From: a bacterium
GTDB lineage: Bacteria > Patescibacteriota > Saccharimonadia > Saccharimonadales > UBA4665
Assembly (NCBI GenBank): GCA_021799575.1
Contig: JAJZAD010000005.1
Location: forward strand, 1-64,000
Direction: 5' to 3'
Length of the DNA stretch: 64,000 nucleotides
Part shown: positions 60,091 through 64,000 of the stretch, in pieces
How positions within the stretch are numbered: position 1 is the first letter of the stretch
Layout of the letters: the number at the start of each line of letters is the position of its first letter
Notes under the pieces: model-generated
Told to the model about the DNA's origin: nothing
Databases searched by the model: none
The model's input: the letters and a program-made list of their open reading frames with translations, nothing else
Translations under genes and position numbers: made by a program

Positions 60091-60159
60091 CCAGGTTGCC
60101 AATAGCCGGTTTTAAAACCAGGACTATTTTAAAAAGATAAAGCAAATTGCGAACCTGGA
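60091..60159. repeat. Nested inverted repeats, possible structured RNA
   Basis: CCAGGTT (60091-60097) and AACCTGG (60153-60159) are exact inverted repeats. Inside them AATAG/CTATT flanks a perfect 12-bp palindrome, GGTTTTAAAACC (60108-60119). Together they could fold as a stem with an internal stem on either strand. It lies between the GH15 stop (60227) and the start of the small TM gene (59976), so it may be a terminator, a 5' leader or an RNA gene. Confidence 0.35.
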
Positions 60160-60226
60160 TATTTTTAAAGTGCTGCCCTTAATTTTCCCCACCTCGAGTG
60201 AAAGCGTAATCAACTTTTTAGATCGG

Positions 60227-62623
60227 TTACTGCGACTTACACTCGACACAAAAGTCTTGATTTTCCCAGACATCTGAGTGGTGCCAATAAAAGGTAAATT
60301 TGATAGTAGAATGTTCGGGCAACGGTTTGTCGGGTTTTAAGTCTACAAAGTGTAAACCCAGTCCTGAGTCAATAGTGGAGCTGTCATGTATGGTGTGCCA
60401 ATCATCCGTTGTCCAGTGCAGTGTTGCCGGCGCCAAGGTTTCGATACGCAAAGTTTTTCCCGGCTGCAAAGAGCGAATCTTATGGTTAAACCGCCAGGCT
60501 TTTAAGTTCGATACGGTACGGTCTTTTAAATAACGTTTTACAGTCTGGGTGGGAAGATCAAAAATGCGGCCTTCTTGAAGTGAGCGTAGTAGTTTGAGGT
60601 ATTCCCCGTGAGCCCAAGCTAAAGGCATGGCCGATCCGGTCGGACGACCGAACTCCAGTTCATATTCGGGAATCGGTTGACTATCCCAAACTTGCTCAGG
60701 TAATAGTCCGCCTTTGCCAGCGAAGTTTTCCATGTCTGTTTTCAACTTCTCCGCGTAATCCCGATTGCCAAGTACTAATTCGAAATGCGCCCGTTCTCCG
60801 GTCAACAAGGGCCACCCGCGACCAATTCCGGTACCATCAAAAGCCGATCCGTCTGCGTGCTCACCATAACCGTCATCATTATACCGATGCCAGGTAATAC
60901 CGCTAGAGGTGTCGATTTTTAACAGTTCGTCGATAACCTTTACCGTATCGGTTATCCGAGGGTCATTAGCTTCGCGTAGACCGAACCTGACTAAAGCTAA
61001 GGCGTCAGGACTGATTAGATGTACCGACCGCATTAGTGTCTCGTCGGCAGGAACATTTTTAATATGCACATAATTTTGGAAACGACTGATCTGATCCTGA
61101 TTAACCGATGCCACCCGTTCATAATATCCGGTTACGCCGAAACGGCTGCACCAGTCGGTGCCTGTTGCATATAACCAGCTGTCGATACTGTCATGCCAGA
61201 TATCGGCGGTATCGCGCATCAGACTGGCGGCGGTAGATTCTCCTACGTAGTCCGCGATATCTGCGGCGGCGAGCAATGCCGCGATTTCAGCCGAGACTGT
61301 AAATGGAGTGTAGCCTGGGTCTTCTTCCCAGCGGTCTTGTTGAGTTACCGGCCCGTTCCTTAATAAGTATCCGGCAGCTGATCGCACCATGGGCCAAATC
61401 TCGTAGATCTCGTCATTATTGAGTATATCCTCACTATGGCATAGGTTAACAAGCAGTATTGGCAACGCCGTTTCATCCATCTGGATACCGTTCCAATAAG
61501 GGGTTCCGTCAATCCACATGTTTTGCGGCCAGTGCCCGTCTCGTTGCTGAGTATTCTTCAGCTGCCTAATGATACTTTTGACCGACTGATGATCTCCAGC
61601 CGCCAGCAAACCGCCCGCAGACTCGACTAAGTCCCGAGTCCAGATGGCATGATACCCTATCTTATCTTCATCTCCTTTGGCATAACCCCAAGGCGTGGCT
61701 AATCCGGCTATCAGTCCTCCGCTCGGGTTTTTCGACTCATGAGTCTTAATCGTAGTCAGGCTGACACGCATCAACTCCGGGGTGCTGTCCGGTGGAAGTT
61801 TAGTTATCGAGTCCGCCAACCAGGACTGCCAGCCTTGCTGATATTGGTTGACAATTTCGTCAAATGGCCTATTTAGACTCTCCAGGGCATTATCTATGGC
61901 TTCATCTAGTGTATGTGCGAATCCCAGTGCCAGCACGAATTCGCCGCTGCTATAATCTATCTCCGCTGTTAATGCGGTATTACCCCCTCTAGCCTGCTCA
62001 TATTGCCAGGTTAATTGTTTATGGGAACTTAAGTCTTGCCAGCCGTCACTGATGCCTACGAATCCGGCCGACAGCTTGGACAATCTCGCAGATGAAGACA
62101 ACGCCAGAAAACAACCGTCGCGCTCCGCCAACAGTAACGGTATCCCGTTCCGTTCACCTACCCAGGCGTTGTTGTTTCCGCCCATATCTCCAAGGTGCGG
62201 TGCCAGTAGTACGTAGAGATGGTAGTCTTTTGTTTCCTTGGGCTGAGGGGTAAAAACTATACTTTGTAATACCACCGGTCGTTGTGGGTCGCTAATGATC
62301 CGTTTCTTAATCACATAGCGGCCATCCTTGGAGGTGTTTGTCAGTTCAAACGCCGGTATGCCTGGGCTTAAACGGTCCAGTTTCGATACGGTTTTGGCTT
62401 CTTCGGAAAAGTAGTCTTGTTCGTCGGTAACAATCAGTCCGAGATCGCGGATAGACGGAGTGTCCACTTGAGGATAAAACACTTCGTTTAAGATTCCGTG
62501 GCTGATAGTAAACCATACGTTACTTGCTTCACTAAGAGCGGTACCGACTCCGTCTTTAGCTCCTACCGACCAACGGGCTTCCATACCTGGTGCGCCCGGC
62601 GCGGATCTTGGATCGTTTTGCAA
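60227..62623 (-). CDS. GH15 glucoamylase/glucodextranase-like hydrolase
   Basis: A 798-residue inverting glucosidase. The N-terminal beta-sandwich domain (about 1-270) contains VWFTISHGILNEVFYPQVDT. The alpha/alpha barrel (about 280-680) holds the acid Glu in QDRWEEDPGYTPFTVSAEIA and the base Glu in GLLPEQVWDSQPI, plus HAIWTRDLVESAGGLLAAGD and EYELEFGRPTGSAMPLAWAH. A C-terminal domain follows (700-798). No signal peptide, so it may act on internal glucans (glycogen-like) or leave by another route. Releases glucose from alpha-glucans. Co-oriented with the SDR gene upstream (31-bp gap). Confidence 0.93.
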   Translation of the reverse strand: MQNDPRSAPGAPGMEARWSVGAKDGVGTALSEASNVWFTISHGILNEVFYPQVDTPSIRDLGLIVTDEQDYFSEEAKTVSKLDRLSPGIPAFELTNTSKDGRYVIKKRIISDPQRPVVLQSIVFTPQPKETKDYHLYVLLAPHLGDMGGNNNAWVGERNGIPLLLAERDGCFLALSSSARLSKLSAGFVGISDGWQDLSSHKQLTWQYEQARGGNTALTAEIDYSSGEFVLALGFAHTLDEAIDNALESLNRPFDEIVNQYQQGWQSWLADSITKLPPDSTPELMRVSLTTIKTHESKNPSGGLIAGLATPWGYAKGDEDKIGYHAIWTRDLVESAGGLLAAGDHQSVKSIIRQLKNTQQRDGHWPQNMWIDGTPYWNGIQMDETALPILLVNLCHSEDILNNDEIYEIWPMVRSAAGYLLRNGPVTQQDRWEEDPGYTPFTVSAEIAALLAAADIADYVGESTAASLMRDTADIWHDSIDSWLYATGTDWCSRFGVTGYYERVASVNQDQISRFQNYVHIKNVPADETLMRSVHLISPDALALVRFGLREANDPRITDTVKVIDELLKIDTSSGITWHRYNDDGYGEHADGSAFDGTGIGRGWPLLTGERAHFELVLGNRDYAEKLKTDMENFAGKGGLLPEQVWDSQPIPEYELEFGRPTGSAMPLAWAHGEYLKLLRSLQEGRIFDLPTQTVKRYLKDRTVSNLKAWRFNHKIRSLQPGKTLRIETLAPATLHWTTDDWHTIHDSSTIDSGLGLHFVDLKPDKPLPEHSTIKFTFYWHHSDVWENQDFCVECKSQ

Positions 62624-62654
62624 CTTGGTTTACCCCCTTACCCTCTGAATCAAG

Positions 62655-63437
62655 TCAACCGCCGTGGGCAAAATCCGGATAATCGGTCATGCCTCCGTCG
62701 ACGAAAATCGTCCTCCCGGTGACATAAGAAGCCACATCGCTAACTAAAACTACGGCCATTTTTGCGACCTCCGATGGTTCTCCTATGCGTTTAAGCGGTA
62801 TCTTATCCAACAGATCGTCTAAACCGGCTTGGTTATTCCAGACATCCTGGTTGATGGTAGTTTTAATAGCTCCCGGAGCTAGAGCTAAAACCCGGATTCC
62901 ATAAGGTGCTGCTTCTTGGGCTAAGGTTTTAGTCAACATACTCAGCCCGGCTTTTGAAGTCGTATAGGCGCTGTGTCCGGTCCAAGCTATGAGCTCGTGC
63001 ACCGAAGAAGTACTTAAAATGACGCCGTTTTTTTGAGGTACCATGCGTTTTAGTGCCTGACGGGCGCAATAAAAACTGCCGATTAGGTTGATATTAATCA
63101 CTTTTTGCCATTCGTCCAGTTCGGATTCCCAGGTATCGGACTTAACTCCGTCAATCCCGGCGTTATTAATTAAAATATCGATCCCGCCCCATTCGTCATC
63201 TAACCGGCTAAACATTTGCTCAACCTGGACATGGTCAGATATGTCGGCCATAACCGCGATGGCCTCCTTACCCTGGTTTTTAAGATCGGCAACCATTTGT
63301 TCGGCAGTTTCCGGGTGGCTGATGTAATTAACTGCAACTTTGGCACCGACCGAGGCGAGTTCCTTAGCAATGGCTGCGCCAATTCCGGAATTGGCACCGG
63401 TTATAAGGGCTCGTTTACCGTCTAGACGTATTTCCAT
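62655..63437 (-). CDS. SDR-family oxidoreductase (glucose dehydrogenase/FabG-like)
   Basis: A 260-residue NAD(P)-dependent dehydrogenase. The cofactor loop is TGANSGIGAAIA, NNAGID is the Asn motif, catalytic Ser is in STSSVHEL, Tyr-x-x-x-Lys in AYTTSKAGLSMLT, and the substrate lid ends FVDGGMTDYPDF. Classical SDR; the closest annotated types are glucose 1-dehydrogenase and 3-ketoacyl reductase. Its place upstream of GH15 and in a genome with the oxidative pathway makes a sugar substrate plausible. Confidence 0.88.
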   Translation of the reverse strand: MEIRLDGKRALITGANSGIGAAIAKELASVGAKVAVNYISHPETAEQMVADLKNQGKEAIAVMADISDHVQVEQMFSRLDDEWGGIDILINNAGIDGVKSDTWESELDEWQKVININLIGSFYCARQALKRMVPQKNGVILSTSSVHELIAWTGHSAYTTSKAGLSMLTKTLAQEAAPYGIRVLALAPGAIKTTINQDVWNNQAGLDDLLDKIPLKRIGEPSEVAKMAVVLVSDVASYVTGRTIFVDGGMTDYPDFAHGG

Positions 63438-63501
63438 TATTTATTTAGCATAACCCGCTTTCGAGTATAAGTACAAGCACTTTAAGATATACTGTACTTA
63501 T

Positions 63502-63774
63502 ATGCATTGGCAAGAAACCGTCCTCGCGATTGGTCAGATTATATTTATTATTGCCTTACTCCCATCGGTTTTCAGCCGAGATAAACCGGAGATATGGACT
63601 TCTGTCATTACCGGGTCGGTCGCGCTGAGCATTGCTATAACCTACCTGACGATGAAACTGCCGTTTGCGGCCGTATCCGCGTTTTTCAACTTTGTTTTTT
63701 GGAGTATCCTCGCCGTCCAAAAGCGTAGACAGGATAGACAGAAAAAAGCTTTAGTGCGTAGAAATAAAGCTTGA
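63502..63774 (+). CDS. Small integral membrane protein
   Basis: A 90-residue protein with three hydrophobic helices (about 5-22, 32-50, 53-72) and a basic tail (QKRRQDRQKKALVRRNKA). It resembles small proteins of the PQ-loop or DUF type but I cannot name one. TATACT lies 8 bp before the ATG and no SD is present, so the message is probably leaderless. Confidence 0.55.
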   Translation: MHWQETVLAIGQIIFIIALLPSVFSRDKPEIWTSVITGSVALSIAITYLTMKLPFAAVSAFFNFVFWSILAVQKRRQDRQKKALVRRNKA

Positions 63775-63929
63775 AGCCGGTTGGTCTACATGGATACTCA
63801 GGAATTTTCTATTTGTACTACTCTCGACTATATAAAGTTTTTTCGCTTGGGTTAGAGCAGTTTGCTATGATTGAACCTCAAAGGCATATAGCAAATGGCT
63901 TAGCAACGGTAAGAAAGTAAGGCGTAATT

Positions 63930-64000
63930 TTGAACCCGCAGCAAAAAGACCAATGGTTATCCAAAGACGCGTTGTTGCTGTCGTTATCCGCATTCTTTGC
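63930..64000 (+). CDS. Start of a membrane protein, cut by the window edge
   Basis: Twenty-three codons from a TTG start with GTAAGG about 8 bp upstream, reading MNPQQKDQWLSKDALLLSLS plus AFF before the edge. The LLLSLSAFF pattern is like the first TM of MFS permeases, but there is too little to say. Confidence 0.4.
   Translation, partial: MNPQQKDQWLSKDALLLSLSAFF

Noticed and set aside
1-64000. CRISPR arrays, prophage, toxin-antitoxin pairs, rRNA, tmRNA, RNase P RNA
   Set aside because: No repeat-spacer pattern, capsid or portal genes, paired toxin-antitoxin frames or hallmark RNA sequences were seen on either strand.

Overview
The window looks like a piece of chromosome from a bacterium with a compact genome and roughly 43-46% GC. 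The best fit is the Patescibacteria/CPR group, probably a Saccharimonadia (TM7) lineage. This is inference from gene content: a sortase with PEGA, DUF3048 and DUF4367-type envelope proteins, many short single-TM secreted proteins, GTG starts, and 4-bp overlaps even between convergent genes. TGA ends many intact genes, so the standard code applies and the recoded SR1/Gracilibacteria code does not. No rRNA, CRISPR array, phage or plasmid backbone is present. Three tRNA genes are: Glu(CTC), Leu(CAA) and Ser(GGA).

Layout. 1-1.4 kb: a truncated gene, a 1.1-kb IS481-like insertion sequence with inverted repeats, and tRNA-Glu. 1.5-12 kb: a secreted beta-helix protein, then a leftward block (DUF4367-like protein, gltX, DUF3048 protein, histidine kinase, stand-alone receiver, TylF-like methyltransferase) that ends in a clear terminator; a PEGA protein and a sortase lie convergent to each other. 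12-18.6 kb: tRNA-Leu, an unknown protein, a degenerate YjeF-like protein, a HAD phosphatase, exonuclease III, UMP kinase, tRNA-Ser and a MacB-type ABC pair. 18.6-23.2 kb: a MarP-like CvpA-protease, the oxidative pentose phosphate operon pgl-gnd-zwf and an RRM protein. 23.4-33.8 kb: an aldo/keto reductase, an AcpH-like protein, a frameshifted PIG-L deacetylase, a GH25-like secreted protein, a Y-family polymerase with a small partner, a cupredoxin-like protein, a PDZ-less HtrA protease, a sortase-substrate candidate, a 2H phosphoesterase and a peroxiredoxin. 33.8-44.9 kb: a decayed gene, VKOR, a drug-type ABC exporter, an MMPL transporter, a metal-uptake ABC operon facing a Fur-family regulator across a palindromic operator, and a PurB-like protein that has lost catalytic residues. 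45-53 kb: a MarR/isochorismatase-like/MFS efflux operon with a palindromic operator, a DUF1905/YdeI protein, a very large histidine kinase with an Ig-like ectodomain, and a TauE/DUF1634 pair. 53.9-55 kb is almost empty. 55-64 kb: a processive GT2 polysaccharide synthase translationally coupled to a GH18 chitinase-like protein with two CBM5/12 modules, a Cys-rich secreted protein, a GH15 glucoamylase with an SDR, and small membrane proteins.

How it works together. The most coherent themes are surface and polysaccharide biology (GT2 with GH18-CBM, GH15, GH25-like protein, sortase and LTNTG protein, beta-helix, PEGA and cupredoxin-like proteins), disulfide and redox handling (VKOR, bacterioferritin-comigratory-type peroxiredoxin, Cys-paired secreted proteins) and sugar oxidation (GH15 glucose release feeding pgl-gnd-zwf). 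Gene decay is visible in two places: the PIG-L gene, with two indels, and 33.8-34.5 kb, with two frameshifts and a nonsense codon. Assignments rest on motifs read by eye; no database search was run.
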